The position numbers and the translations under genes were made by a program. 56,681 nucleotides of DNA from Betaproteobacteria bacterium. GTDB taxonomy: Bacteria; Pseudomonadota; Gammaproteobacteria; Burkholderiales; SG8-41. Below are positions 7,875-17,077 of the stretch, piece after piece. The stretch covers positions 1-56,681 of the forward strand of contig JACPTK010000028.1 in NCBI GenBank assembly GCA_016192825.1. Direction: 5' to 3'. A model generated the notes under the pieces. The model ran no database searches, was not told where the DNA came from, and saw only the letters and a program-made list of their open reading frames with translations. How positions within the stretch are numbered: position 1 is the stretch's first letter; each line of letters begins with the position of its first letter.

Positions 7875-8911
7875 TGCTCGGACCAGACGCCAACCTTGGT
7901 GGGCAACTGATCCAGGGCGGGCCTGAGGTCACCGTGCGTATTGCTCGACCCATCTGCCGTGCGTTCGCGCTTGCTGCGGCATTGGCCGCCGGGGTCAGCG
8001 CCGCACAGGACTACCCGACCAAGTCGATCCGCATGATCGTGGGTTTTTCGCCCGGCGGCGGAACGGATATCGTGGCGCGGATCATCGCGCCCGGATTGAG
8101 CGAGCGTCTGAAACAGCAGATTGTCATAGACAACCGCCCCGGCGCCACGGGCACGATCGGCGCCCATCTGGTTGCCAGGGCGGCGTCCGATGGCTACACG
8201 TTGCTGATGGGAAGCGTCAGCTCCAATGCGATTGCGGCGAGCGTGCTGAGCAACATCCAGTACGATTCCAGGAAGGATTTCGCGCCTGTGACGTTGGCCA
8301 CGTCGGTGCCGCATCTCGTCGTGGTCCACCCCTCGCTCAAGGTGAAGTCGGTCACGGAGCTGATTGCCAACGCCCGAACGCATCCCGGCAAACTGTCGTT
8401 TCCTTCGACAGGCATTGGAAGCAGTTCCCACCTCGCGGGAGAAGTGTTCAAGATGATGGGCAGCGTCGATCTGTTGCACATTCCCTACAAGGGAGCGGGG
8501 CAATCGATGCAGGATCAGCTTGCCGGTCAGGTGCCGGTGGCTTTCAACACCGTGCCCGCGTCCCTGCGATACGTGAGGGCCGGAAGCCTCAATGCGCTGG
8601 CGGTGCTCGCGACGACGCGCTCGCCGCTGCTGCCCGACATCCCGACGATCGCCGAGGCCGGCTTGCCGGGCGCCGAGGCGACGACATGGTATGGCGTCTT
8701 TGCGCCGGCGAATACCTCGCCGAGGATCGTGCGCAGGCTGCACGCCGAGGTCAACGCGGTGATGCGTTTGCCCGAGGTCCGGAAGGCGCTGGTCGCCAAC
8801 GGCGCCGACGATACGGTGACCGGAACGCCGGAAGCATTCGCGGCCATGGTCGATGCCGAGATTGCCAAGTACGCCAAGGTGGTGAAGGCCGCCGGTGTGC
8901 GCGCGGACTAA
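7874..8911 (+). CDS. Bug/TctC-family periplasmic solute-binding protein (C)
   Basis: Bug receptor with mature start AAQDYPTKSIRMIVGFSPGG and end KVVKAAGVRAD. ATG at 7874 overlaps the stop of the flavoprotein by one base (TGATG), implying coupling. A GTG at 7934 behind TGAGGTCACC would give a more normal signal peptide (VRIARPICRAFALAAALAAG) and may be the real start, giving 325 residues instead of 345. It is less similar to Bug A and B than those are to each other. As with the others, no TctAB pair is nearby. Confidence 0.88.
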   Translation: MLGPDANLGGQLIQGGPEVTVRIARPICRAFALAAALAAGVSAAQDYPTKSIRMIVGFSPGGGTDIVARIIAPGLSERLKQQIVIDNRPGATGTIGAHLVARAASDGYTLLMGSVSSNAIAASVLSNIQYDSRKDFAPVTLATSVPHLVVVHPSLKVKSVTELIANARTHPGKLSFPSTGIGSSSHLAGEVFKMMGSVDLLHIPYKGAGQSMQDQLAGQVPVAFNTVPASLRYVRAGSLNALAVLATTRSPLLPDIPTIAEAGLPGAEATTWYGVFAPANTSPRIVRRLHAEVNAVMRLPEVRKALVANGADDTVTGTPEAFAAMVDAEIAKYAKVVKAAGVRAD

Positions 8912-9046
8912 TACCGCCGCGTTCATGACGGCGCGTCCCGCGCTGGAGGGGACGCCCAAACCGGTCACGCGGCGCGCACGAGGCTCGCCACGCATCGGGA
9001 CGCGGCGCCGGCAAGCACAGCGGCTTCCTGAAGCAAGCGAGGAACC

Positions 9047-10450
9047 ATGCCATACCTGAGCGAGAGCGGTGAAATCAGCATTGCGGTCAGCGGGGATGCG
9101 ATGCTCACCCAGGGGCTCCGGATGTACCAGGAGCCCGCTTTTCTCAAGCTCCGCGATATCCAGAACGACGCGGACGTTTCGCTCACCAATCTGGAGATGA
9201 CCTACCACATGCACGGTGAGGGTACGCCCCAACCGGAGACGGAGTGGACGCCCACCTGTGCGGAGCCCAGGTTCCTTGATGATCTGAAGTGGTTCGGGAT
9301 CGACGCCGTGGCGTGCGCCAACAACCACGCCTTCGATTACGGCGAAGGTGGGTTGCTGGCCAACATCAGGAACCTTGAGGCGTTCGACATTCCCCACGCG
9401 GGTGCGGGCCGCAATCTGAACGAGGCGCGCATGCCCTGCTACGTGAGTACTTCTCGAGGCCGTGTCGCGCTTCTTTCCTGCGCCTCTTCCTTTCTCTGGC
9501 AGGGCCGCGCCGGTCCCTCCGGGCCCACGATTCCGGGGCGCCCCGGCATAAGCTATCTGCGGCATCGCGTTACCTATACGGCGCCAAAGTCCTTTTGCGA
9601 CGAGTTGAGGCTCGCCATTGAAAAACTGGGGCCGGACATGCGGCGCCGGCCCCCGAATCCGGGCGGGTCGGTACCCTTCTCGTTCGGCCCGGCGCCGCAA
9701 CCCCACGAGCCACTCAATCCTATCGGAAAGGACGGCGACACCGAGGTCTACTTTCTGGGACACCGGTTCGTGCACGGGGACAGTTTCGGGATGGGCACCG
9801 AGCCGGTCGAGGAGGATGTGAACGACATCTGTCGGTGGGTACGGGACGCCCGCCGGCAGTCGCCATGGACCGTTGTCACCAGCCACACCCACGAACGCGG
9901 GCGCAGCCGCTCGGTGCCGCCGGACTTTCTGGTGGCCTTCGCACACCGTTGCATTGACGAGGGCGCCGATCTCTTCTTCGGGCACGGGCCCCACATTAAT
10001 TGGGGCATGGAGATCTACAAGGGCAAACCGATCTTCTACAGTCTCGGCAATTTCATCTACACCAACAACACCCTGAGCCATATAGCGCCGGACGCGTACG
10101 TTCGGATGGGAATGAACCCCTGGGAGCATACGCCGGCGGATTTCTTCGACCAGAAACGCGGCTCGCGGTATCGCCCCGATGAGTATCCCGGCGGCTACCC
10201 CGCGGAAGGACCGAACCCGTCTCCGGCAGAAGGCGTCCTAGCGGTGGTCGATTTCCGCGAAAAGGCGCTTCGGGAGGTTCGCCTATATCCGCTCGATACG
10301 CGGCCGGGAACGCACCGCAGCATGGCCGGTCGGCCGATGCTGGCGGAGGGCGCAATTGCACAAGCCATCCTGACGCGGATGAAGCACCTTTCCGGCCTTT
10401 TCGGCGTCAAAGTCGACATCGAGAATGACGTGGGATACGTGCGGCTGTAG
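9047..10450 (+). CDS. CapA-family metallophosphatase-like protein
   Basis: Protein of 467 residues with the PGA_cap fold of CapA/PgsA proteins, related to calcineurin-like metallophosphoesterases. Motifs: [11 protein letters not shown] near 15, [22 protein letters not shown] near 90, [12 protein letters not shown] near 280 and [11 protein letters not shown] near 310, which supply the Asp/Asn/His metal ligands; [10 protein letters not shown] follows. AGCGAGGA precedes the ATG. There is no signal peptide, so it is probably cytoplasmic and not a capsule protein. Homologues of this sort sit in catabolic clusters of proteobacteria without proven function. Here it lies between two Bug genes in the same direction, so a hydrolase in the same pathway is possible. 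Confidence 0.75.
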   Translation: MPYLSESGEISIAVSGDAMLTQGLRMYQEPAFLKLRDIQNDADVSLTNLEMTYHMHGEGTPQPETEWTPTCAEPRFLDDLKWFGIDAVACANNHAFDYGEGGLLANIRNLEAFDIPHAGAGRNLNEARMPCYVSTSRGRVALLSCASSFLWQGRAGPSGPTIPGRPGISYLRHRVTYTAPKSFCDELRLAIEKLGPDMRRRPPNPGGSVPFSFGPAPQPHEPLNPIGKDGDTEVYFLGHRFVHGDSFGMGTEPVEEDVNDICRWVRDARRQSPWTVVTSHTHERGRSRSVPPDFLVAFAHRCIDEGADLFFGHGPHINWGMEIYKGKPIFYSLGNFIYTNNTLSHIAPDAYVRMGMNPWEHTPADFFDQKRGSRYRPDEYPGGYPAEGPNPSPAEGVLAVVDFREKALREVRLYPLDTRPGTHRSMAGRPMLAEGAIAQAILTRMKHLSGLFGVKVDIENDVGYVRL

Positions 10451-10472
10451 CGCCACGCATCACGGAGGAAAA

Positions 10473-11450
10473 ATGAAAACCTTGCACATGGCAGTTTGTG
10501 TCTTAGTGGGCGTCTCAATGCTGAACCTCGCGGGTGGTGCCGGCGCCCAGCAGGGCTATCCATCGCGGCCAATTCGGTTCATCGTGCCGTTCGCGCCCGG
10601 CGCCGGAACTGACTTCGTAGCCCGATTGGTGGGCAGGAAGCTCACGGAGCGGCTTGGCCAACAGGTAATCGTCGAAAACCGTACCGGTGCCAGCGGCACC
10701 ATCGGCACGGATCTAGTGGCGAAGTCTGCGCCCGATGGTTATACCCTGCTCCTGGGGTTCTTGGGGCCGCTCGCACTCAACCCCAACCTTGAGAAAGTTC
10801 CATATAGCCCCCAGCGTGATTTTGCCGGGGTAAGCCTGCTTGCATCGGCGTACAGCGTACTGGTCGTTCATCCTTCGTTGCCGGTAAAAACGGTCAAGGA
10901 CCTGATCGGATTGGCCAAGGCACGCCCCGGCGAACTGAATTACGCGTCCAGCGGCACCGGCACCAACGTTTACCTGGTCAGTGAGCTTTTCAAGATGCGG
11001 ACGGGTATCGATATGGCCCACATACCATACAAAGGCACAGCGCCTGCAGCCATTGCGCTGTTGAGCGGTGAGGCCCAGGTACTGTTCGGGAGCGTCATCG
11101 GCGTCCTCCCACACGTGCGAACAAACCGGTTGAGAGCGCTTGCCGTGCTGAGCCCGAAACGGTCACGGCTGCTTTCGAGTGTCCCCACGCTCGTGGAGGC
11201 AGGAGTGGGCGGTGTAGATGTGGCATTCTGGTATGCGCTGGTCGTTCCCGCGGCGACCCCCAGTGAAATTGTCGCACGGCTGCACGCGGATATTGTCGCG
11301 ATCGCCACAACGCCCGACTATCAGACGCAGCTCGAGCGACAGGGGTTGGAGCTGATCACGAGCCGACCCGAGCAATTTTCCGCCTTCCTGCAGTCCGAGT
11401 TGGACAAGTGGGGTAAGGTGATCAAAGCTGCCGGCATCAGGGCTGATTAA
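10473..11450 (+). CDS. Bug/TctC-family periplasmic solute-binding protein (D)
   Basis: Bug receptor of 325 residues. The ATG at 10473 is preceded by CGGAGGAAAA, a strong site, and gives the signal peptide MKTLHMAVCVLVGVSMLNLA ending at GAGAQQGYPSRPIRF. It shares long blocks with Bug A and B (VPFAPGAGTDFVARL, HIPYKGTAPAAIALLSGEAQ) and ends KVIKAAGIRAD. It precedes the second TcuA-like gene, so a Bug-TcuA unit occurs twice in this island. Confidence 0.92.
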   Translation: MKTLHMAVCVLVGVSMLNLAGGAGAQQGYPSRPIRFIVPFAPGAGTDFVARLVGRKLTERLGQQVIVENRTGASGTIGTDLVAKSAPDGYTLLLGFLGPLALNPNLEKVPYSPQRDFAGVSLLASAYSVLVVHPSLPVKTVKDLIGLAKARPGELNYASSGTGTNVYLVSELFKMRTGIDMAHIPYKGTAPAAIALLSGEAQVLFGSVIGVLPHVRTNRLRALAVLSPKRSRLLSSVPTLVEAGVGGVDVAFWYALVVPAATPSEIVARLHADIVAIATTPDYQTQLERQGLELITSRPEQFSAFLQSELDKWGKVIKAAGIRAD

Positions 11451-11624
11451 CCGGGGGCCGCCCTTGTCTGCCGGCAGCGGAGGTATCGACTCCGGCCAGT
11501 GCGGCAAGCAGGCCTGTCCCCGATATCGCGCGAGCCTCCATGAGGACGGCGGCGTGCCGGGACAGGAAAGTCTGTCTCCCGATGCGTTGTTGCCATTTAC
11601 CCAGCACTGCACAAGAAGGATGTC

Positions 11625-13124
11625 ATGAAAAAATCGACCTACGATGTCATCGTTGTCGGCGGGGGAAACGCCGCGCTTTGCACCGCGCTGTCGGCCCGGG
11701 AACAGGGCGTCAGTGTCCTCGTGCTGGAGCGAGCGCCGCTTGAAAAGCGCGGTGGGAACAGCGCGTTTACCGGTGGCAGCTTCCGCATGGTGTACCACGG
11801 ACTCGAAGACGTCATCAAGGTGGTGCCGGATCTTTCCAAGGAAGAAATCGCCAACACCGATTTCGGTGAATATACGACCGAGCAGTACCTCGACGATCTG
11901 GGCCGCATTACGCAGTATTACACCGACCCGGACCTGGCTGAGACGTTGGTCCGCCAGAGCACTGATACCGTGCGGTGGATTCAACAGCAAGGCGTGCGTT
12001 TCCTGCCGTTTTATGGCTTGTATGCGCACAAACACAAAGGCCGCTTCAAATTTTTCGGGGGCGTCGTCGTTACCGCTAGCGGCGGCGGGATCGGGCTGGT
12101 CGATGCAGAGTACAAGGCGGCCGAAAAGCGTGGTGTCGAAGTGCGCTACCGGGCCCGCGTAACCGACTTGCTGCGTACGCCTTCAGGAATCGCGGGCGTG
12201 CGGGTGAGCATGGACGGCCTTGAGGAGGAGATCGGCGCACGCGCGGTCGTGCTCGCATGCGGAGGTTTCGAGGCCAACCGCGAATGGCGAACGCGCTATC
12301 TGGGACCCGGCTGGGATGTGGCGAAGGTGCGGGGCACTCGATATAACACCGGTGAGGGCATTCGCATGGCGCTCGACATCGGCGCGCAACCCTATGGCCA
12401 GTGGTCGGGCTGCCACGCCGTTTCAGGGGAACGATATGCGCCGGACTTCGGCGCGCTCGATTCTCCATCGCGATCGTTTCGTCACGCCTACCCGTTCAGC
12501 ATCATGGTCAATGCCGAGGGGAAGCGCTTCGTCGACGAAGGAGCGGACTTCCGCGGCTTTACCTATGCGAAGTACGGCCGGATTGTGCTGCAGCAGCCGG
12601 CGAGCTATGCGTGGCAAGTTTTCGATTCCCAGGTCGCCCACCTGCTGATGGAAGGATATCGACAGCGGGATGCGACCAAGGTGGAGGCGAACACGCTCGA
12701 GGAGCTGGTTCGCAAAATGCAGGACGTTGATCCCGCCCAATTCTTGACCACGGTGCGCGAGTTCAATGCGGCCATCCAGCGTCAAGTGCCATTCGACCCG
12801 AATGTGAAGGATGGGAGGGGTACCGTCGGGCTGGCCGTCAACAAGTCAAACTGGGCCAATCCGATTGAGAAGCCTCCATTCTTGGCCTTCGCGGTCGGTT
12901 GCGGCATCACCTTTACCTTTGGAGGACTCAAGATCGACACGTCCGCCCACGTTCTTGACATGGAGGACGCGCCACTTCCCGGGCTTTATGCCGCGGGCGA
13001 GCTGGTCGGCGGTATTTTCTACTTTAACTATCCCGGCAGCTCTGGCTTGATGGCCGGATCCGTTTTCGGAAAAATCGCCGGCCGTGAGGCTGCGTTATTC
13101 GCCGGGAGCCGATCGGCCGTTTAG
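11625..13124 (+). CDS. TcuA-like FAD-dependent dehydrogenase (2)
   Basis: Paralogue (499 residues) of the flavoprotein at 6396-7874. It has the canonical FAD motif VVGGGNAALCTALSAREQG near residue 10, then RGGNSAFTGGSFRM, MVNAEGKRFVDEGADFRGF and YAAGELVGGIFYFNYPGSSG. GAAGGATGTC precedes the ATG. It should be a soluble dehydrogenase of a tricarboxylate-like substrate. Where the first copy has GGNSRFATAA this one has GGNSAFTGGS, close to the flavin, so the two may differ in substrate. The gene ends at the edge of the decayed transporter copy. Confidence 0.83.
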   Translation: MKKSTYDVIVVGGGNAALCTALSAREQGVSVLVLERAPLEKRGGNSAFTGGSFRMVYHGLEDVIKVVPDLSKEEIANTDFGEYTTEQYLDDLGRITQYYTDPDLAETLVRQSTDTVRWIQQQGVRFLPFYGLYAHKHKGRFKFFGGVVVTASGGGIGLVDAEYKAAEKRGVEVRYRARVTDLLRTPSGIAGVRVSMDGLEEEIGARAVVLACGGFEANREWRTRYLGPGWDVAKVRGTRYNTGEGIRMALDIGAQPYGQWSGCHAVSGERYAPDFGALDSPSRSFRHAYPFSIMVNAEGKRFVDEGADFRGFTYAKYGRIVLQQPASYAWQVFDSQVAHLLMEGYRQRDATKVEANTLEELVRKMQDVDPAQFLTTVREFNAAIQRQVPFDPNVKDGRGTVGLAVNKSNWANPIEKPPFLAFAVGCGITFTFGGLKIDTSAHVLDMEDAPLPGLYAAGELVGGIFYFNYPGSSGLMAGSVFGKIAGREAALFAGSRSAV

Positions 13125-13640
13125 CGGGTCATCGCCGCGATCGCGCGGGTGGGCGTCGGGGTAACTCGCGTCCAGCAATTGCAGCATAAACACGCTGATA
13201 TTGGCCACGCGGCCATGTCACCTGATCGAGAACGGGAACGCCAGTGGGAACAGCAGCGCGATGCGCGACACCCGCAGCAGCTCGCGGAGGCTGCCCACCA
13301 GCCGCGCGCGCCACGGGCCAGCGGTGACCTGTTTCAACTCGCGCACGTACAACGCGACTAACAGGCCGCCGCTCAGCATGAACCCGGCGCTCACCCAGTA
13401 AAGCGCGTGCTGCCGGTCCACCATCGCGGCGAGCGTCGACGCCGACGACCGGCCCCATCGCGTGTCCCACCTGCCCGCCAGCCTGCGCGAGTGATACCGC
13501 GCTGCCGATGTGCGTGGGGGGCACATGTCTTCGACCGCGCGTTCGACGGCGTAAAGGTAACGAACTGCGTCCACATCTGCTATGGCTACAGCTCGCGCCA
13601 GAGATGCGGCGAGAACGATCAATAGACGCCACGGTCGGCG
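13125..13640 (-). pseudogene. decayed partial copy of the adjacent MFS transporter
   Basis: On the minus strand the text PPTHIGSAVSLAQAGGQVGH and, after a frame change, VDRQHALYWVSAGFMLSGGL, then PWRARLVGSLRELL, FPFSI, a TGA stop and ISVFMLQLLDASYPDAH are all recognisable counterparts of the intact transporter at 13791-15029. At least one frameshift and one nonsense codon are present and both ends are missing. It looks like a tandem duplicate in decay. Confidence 0.75.
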
Positions 13641-13790
13641 GTCGGCGATCGCCTCGCCTCAACGAGAAAATCGAAAAATCCTGCGCGCTCCGGGCAATGG
13701 TTATAGGGGATGCCCTAAGCCCACTCACGTAAGGCCGACTGGATGAATCGCTTGGCCATGCCATCTGAATTACCCTCCGGTCGAGAACTC
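13641..13790. other. spacer between the decayed and intact MFS copies
   Basis: No gene or clear signal; may be further remains of the duplicate. Confidence 0.3.
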
Positions 13791-15029
13791 TCACCCCCTT
13801 TTCTTCCCGCTGCGCAACCACAGCGCGAGGCCGCCCAGCATAACAATGCTGGACAGGGCGAAGTAGGCGCGCAGCCCGAACGCGGGGCCGATCAGCCCGG
13901 CGGCGAACGGCGCCACGCCCATCGCGAGGAACTGGAACGCGGAGGCGTAGGCAATGGCGCGCGCGTCCATGCCGGCCGGTGCGTGCCGGCGCAGAAGCTG
14001 GAAGATCGCCGTCTGCATGCCGGCCGCGGTCAGCCCGAACGCAATCCGCGTCAGCACCAGCTGCAGCGGGGTTTCCAGCAGGAACAGCGGCAGGTGGGTC
14101 ACGACGGTGGCCGAGGCGGCGAACGCCAGCACGCGCGCGGGCCCGATGCGGTCCAGTATCTGTCCCCACAGCGGCGTCGCGACCAGCATCGAGATCGCCA
14201 GTGCCATCGCCGCGGCGCCCACCCAGAATGCCTCCGCACCGAAATCCGCGCCGCGCGCCTCGAACAGCCGCAGCACGAACATGCTGATGATGGTCACGCT
14301 GCCTTGCCACATAATCGAGAAGACGAACATCAGCAGTAAGAGCACGCCGACGCGCGGCACCGCCAGCAGTTCGCGCAGGCTGCCGAGCAGCCGCGGCCGC
14401 CACGGTCCGGGTGCGAGCTGCTTGACCTCGCGCACGTAAAGCGTGACCAGAATGCCGCCGCTCAGCATGAAAGCGGCGCTGAACCAGTAGAGCGCGTGCT
14501 GCCGGTCGAGCAACCCGGACAGCGCGGCGCCGATGACCGGCCCCAGCGCGTGACCCACCTGCCCGCCGGTCTGCGCGAGCGACACCGCGCTGCCCATGCG
14601 CGTGGGTGGCGTGTTGGCCACCAGCAGCGAGACGCCCGCCGGTGTGAAGCCGTTGAACACGGCGACCAGCATCAACAGCACGGCGAACCACACCGGGGAC
14701 GGCGCGAACGGCACCAGCATCATCGTGACGCCCATGCCCAGCATGGCGCGCAGCACCATCAGCTTGCGGCCGTAGTGATCGGCGATGCCGCCCCAGAGAG
14801 GACTGGCGACCGTGCTGACCAGGTAGAACGCGAGCAGCATGGTGCCGACCCACGTCTCCAGGTTCTCGTGTACCCCCAGACCGCGCACCATCAGCGGCAC
14901 GAACGGCCACGCGAGGTTGAAGCCGAGCCCGCACAGCAGGTTGGCGAACGGCAGCACGCGCCGGTTGCGGCGCCAATGGGGATACTGCCGCGATTCCTCG
15001 TCGGCGGCGGCTGCGGCAGGGCGGGTCAT
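13791..15029 (-). CDS. MFS transporter (DHA1-like efflux type)
   Basis: Twelve-segment major facilitator of about 412 residues. The inter-helix motif GGIADHYGRKLMVLRAM is present after helix 2, and motif-C-like GSAVSLAQTGGQVGHALGP lies in helix 5, which points to the drug/proton antiporter side of the family. ATG at 15029 (MTRPAAAAADEESRQ) is preferred to the TTG at 15083, although neither has a strong ribosome binding site. A decayed copy lies immediately downstream. The substrate is unknown. Confidence 0.85.
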   Translation of the reverse strand: MTRPAAAAADEESRQYPHWRRNRRVLPFANLLCGLGFNLAWPFVPLMVRGLGVHENLETWVGTMLLAFYLVSTVASPLWGGIADHYGRKLMVLRAMLGMGVTMMLVPFAPSPVWFAVLLMLVAVFNGFTPAGVSLLVANTPPTRMGSAVSLAQTGGQVGHALGPVIGAALSGLLDRQHALYWFSAAFMLSGGILVTLYVREVKQLAPGPWRPRLLGSLRELLAVPRVGVLLLLMFVFSIMWQGSVTIISMFVLRLFEARGADFGAEAFWVGAAAMALAISMLVATPLWGQILDRIGPARVLAFAASATVVTHLPLFLLETPLQLVLTRIAFGLTAAGMQTAIFQLLRRHAPAGMDARAIAYASAFQFLAMGVAPFAAGLIGPAFGLRAYFALSSIVMLGGLALWLRSGKKRG

Positions 15030-15200
15030 CGAAGCTGTGGACGGCGGCAATCGGCTGGCGGCGGGACCTCGTCGCTGTAGCAAACGACCCCGGTGCCTCT
15101 GACTGCCGGAACGGAAAAGCGATGCCGAATGATAGCATCTTGAAAATCCAGGCCTCGGCCCGCACCATCCGGATAACGCAAATCAGAAAGCAGGTCCCGC

Positions 15201-16052
15201 GTGAAATCTCCGTTCGTTCTGGATGTGACGGCCGCCACGTTCGAAAAGGACGTGATCGAGGCTTCGAAGCGGGTCCCGGTGATCGTGGATTTCTGGGCGC
15301 CGTGGTGCGGGCCGTGCCGCGCGCTTGGGCCGATCCTGGAAAAGCTCGCCGCCGAGTACGCCGGACGCTTCCGGCTCGCCAAGGTGAACTCGGACGAGAG
15401 CCTCGAGCTCTCGCAGGCGTTCAACGTGCGCTCGATCCCGGACGTGCGCGCCTTCCGCGGCGGGCAGCAGGTGGATCAGTTCATGGGCGCGCTGCCCGAG
15501 TCGCACGTGCGCGCGTTCATCGAGCGCGTCGTGCCCTCGCCCGCCGAAGTCGAACGGCTGCGCGCCGCGGAATTGCGCGCGGCGCCCGATCTTGCGGGCG
15601 CGACGGCCGCGCTGCGCAATGCGGTGGATCTCGACCCCGTCCATCACCTCGCCCGCATCGACCTCGCCGAGTTGCTGATCGAGGCCGGCCAGCATCAGGA
15701 AGCCGCCCGGCACCTCGACGGCGTGCGCCAGAACGTGGACTGGGACGCGCGCGTCGCTGCGCTCAAGCAGGCGATCGCCTTCGCGAGCGCGGGCGGCAGC
15801 GAGAGCGATCTTTCGGCGCGGGTCGCCGCAAACCCGTCCGATCTCGAGGCGCGCCTCGCGCTCGCCGGGGCGCTCGCAGCGCGCAAGGCCTGGCGCGAGG
15901 CGATGGACCAGCTGCTCGAGATCATCCGGCGCGACAAGTCCTGGCGCAACGGCGAGGCGCGACGGCAGATGCTCGCGATCTTCAATCTTGCCACGGCGCA
16001 GGCCGACCTCGTCTCCGAGTACCGGCGCAAGCTGGGCAGCGCGCTCTACTAA
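15201..16052 (+). CDS. thioredoxin-TPR co-chaperone of the CnoX/YbbN type
   Basis: Protein of 283 residues with an N-terminal thioredoxin domain (1-110; DFWAPWCGPC with the CGPC active site at 36-39, cis-Pro in IPDVRAF) and a C-terminal helical region of TPR-like repeats. The E. coli relative CnoX (YbbN) protects proteins from oxidation and hands them to GroEL. E. coli lost the first cysteine, while this protein keeps both and so could be redox-active. The start is GTG at 15201 with AAAGCAGG upstream. Confidence 0.88.
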   Translation: MKSPFVLDVTAATFEKDVIEASKRVPVIVDFWAPWCGPCRALGPILEKLAAEYAGRFRLAKVNSDESLELSQAFNVRSIPDVRAFRGGQQVDQFMGALPESHVRAFIERVVPSPAEVERLRAAELRAAPDLAGATAALRNAVDLDPVHHLARIDLAELLIEAGQHQEAARHLDGVRQNVDWDARVAALKQAIAFASAGGSESDLSARVAANPSDLEARLALAGALAARKAWREAMDQLLEIIRRDKSWRNGEARRQMLAIFNLATAQADLVSEYRRKLGSALY

Positions 16053-16149
16053 AGCCAGTAATACACGCAGTTCGACTCTTACCCCTTATCACGCCATTCA
16101 AGCCCTATCCCTCATCCCTCATCCCTCATCCCTCATCCCTAAGTTCGGC
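16053..16149. repeat. heptamer array TCATCCC
   Basis: Between the thioredoxin-like gene and the convergent GST; about five copies of TCATCCC with period 7 at 16103-16140. No other content. Confidence 0.85.
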
Positions 16150-16752
16150 TTACTCGCGCATGGCGCGCGCCCGCTTCGCCGCCGGGCGCTCCCAGCAGCG
16201 ATGGAGCCAGGCTTTCACGTGCGGCCACTTGCCGAGATCCATCTTCAACCCGCGGTAGAGCGCCCCGGCGACGTTGAGGTCCGCCACCGAGAACGACGGG
16301 CCGGCGAGCCACGCCGATTTCGCGAGCGCGGCCTCCAGCGCACCCAGCGCCGGCTCGACCTCCTTCCACGCCGCTTCGGCGGCCTTCGGATCGCGCTCGG
16401 CCTCGGGCAGCTCCTGCGTGTGCCTGACGTAGTTGACGATCGGGCGATCGAGGCGGTCGGTCTCCCAAAGGCACCACTGCCAGGCGAGCGCCTCGTGCCT
16501 CGGGTCCTGCGGATAGAGCGCGCCGTGCTTCTTCGCGAGGTAGAGATTGATCGCCATCGACTCCGACAGGACGAACCCGTCGTCGTCGATCACCGGCACG
16601 CGGTAATTGGGATTGAGCGCGCGGAATTCGGGCGTGCGGGTCTCCGGCGCGCGCGGCAGCCAGTCCTTGTGATCGTAGGTCAGACCCAGTTCTCCCGCCA
16701 TCCACAGTACGCGGAGGGTCCGGGATTTCGCCGAACCGTATATGCGCAGCAT
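16150..16752 (-). CDS. glutathione S-transferase family protein
   Basis: GST of 200 residues. The N-terminal thioredoxin-like domain starts MLRIYGSAKSRTLRVLWMAG; the serine near position 7 or 10 is the likely thiolate-activating residue. The conserved NPNYRVPVIDDD and LSESMAINLYLAKK segments form the glutathione site. The C-terminal helical domain has LAGPSFSVADLNVAG, the N-capping motif. It is probably a cytosolic conjugating or detoxifying enzyme; the class is uncertain. It is convergent with the thioredoxin-like gene. Confidence 0.88.
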   Translation of the reverse strand: MLRIYGSAKSRTLRVLWMAGELGLTYDHKDWLPRAPETRTPEFRALNPNYRVPVIDDDGFVLSESMAINLYLAKKHGALYPQDPRHEALAWQWCLWETDRLDRPIVNYVRHTQELPEAERDPKAAEAAWKEVEPALGALEAALAKSAWLAGPSFSVADLNVAGALYRGLKMDLGKWPHVKAWLHRCWERPAAKRARAMRE

Positions 16753-17077
16753 ATTTTTTCTCCCCAGTGCGATTGGGATGGCAGTCTACGCGAGATTGGG
16801 CGCGCACGCGAAGCCTCGCCGTAGAAGCTTTACCGCCAAGGGCGCGAAGGAAGAAAAAAGCCTAAACGCAAAGGACGCCAAGACAACGCCACGGGTGGCA
16901 TGCAGGAGACGCGGCGGGTCATTTAGGCGCTGGACAGGGGCCTTTACCGGCGGCTCGTGTTGTGATTTTCCTTGGCGTTCTTCGTGTCCTTCGCGGTGAG
17001 GCTTTTCCTTTCATTGGCGTCCTTCGCGGTGAGGCTTTAGACTTTCGCCTCCCTCTCGTTACTAAAAAGGAAAAAGC
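16753..17077. repeat. intergenic CGCCAAG/GACGC repeat units in inverted orientation
   Basis: Holds units such as ACCGCCAAGGGCGCGAAGG (near 16829) and AAAGGACGCCAAGACAACG (near 16869), and on the other side their inverse forms TTGGCGTTCTTCGTGTCC and GTCCTTCGCGGTGAGGCTTT, the last occurring twice (near 16990 and 17018). Similar units lie at 43153-43230 and inside dnaE2 near 39513. No coding sequence was seen. Confidence 0.65.

Noticed and set aside
7793-10129. 778-codon minus-strand frame
   Set aside because: It is opposite to the Bug C and CapA-like genes and has no domain features; long antisense frames are common at this G+C content.
13129-15168. 679-codon minus-strand frame spanning both MFS copies
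   Set aside because: It is an alternative frame rich in Arg and Ala; the MFS protein is in another frame of the same strand. Only the short PPTHIGSAVSLAQAGG stretch of it belongs to the decayed copy.
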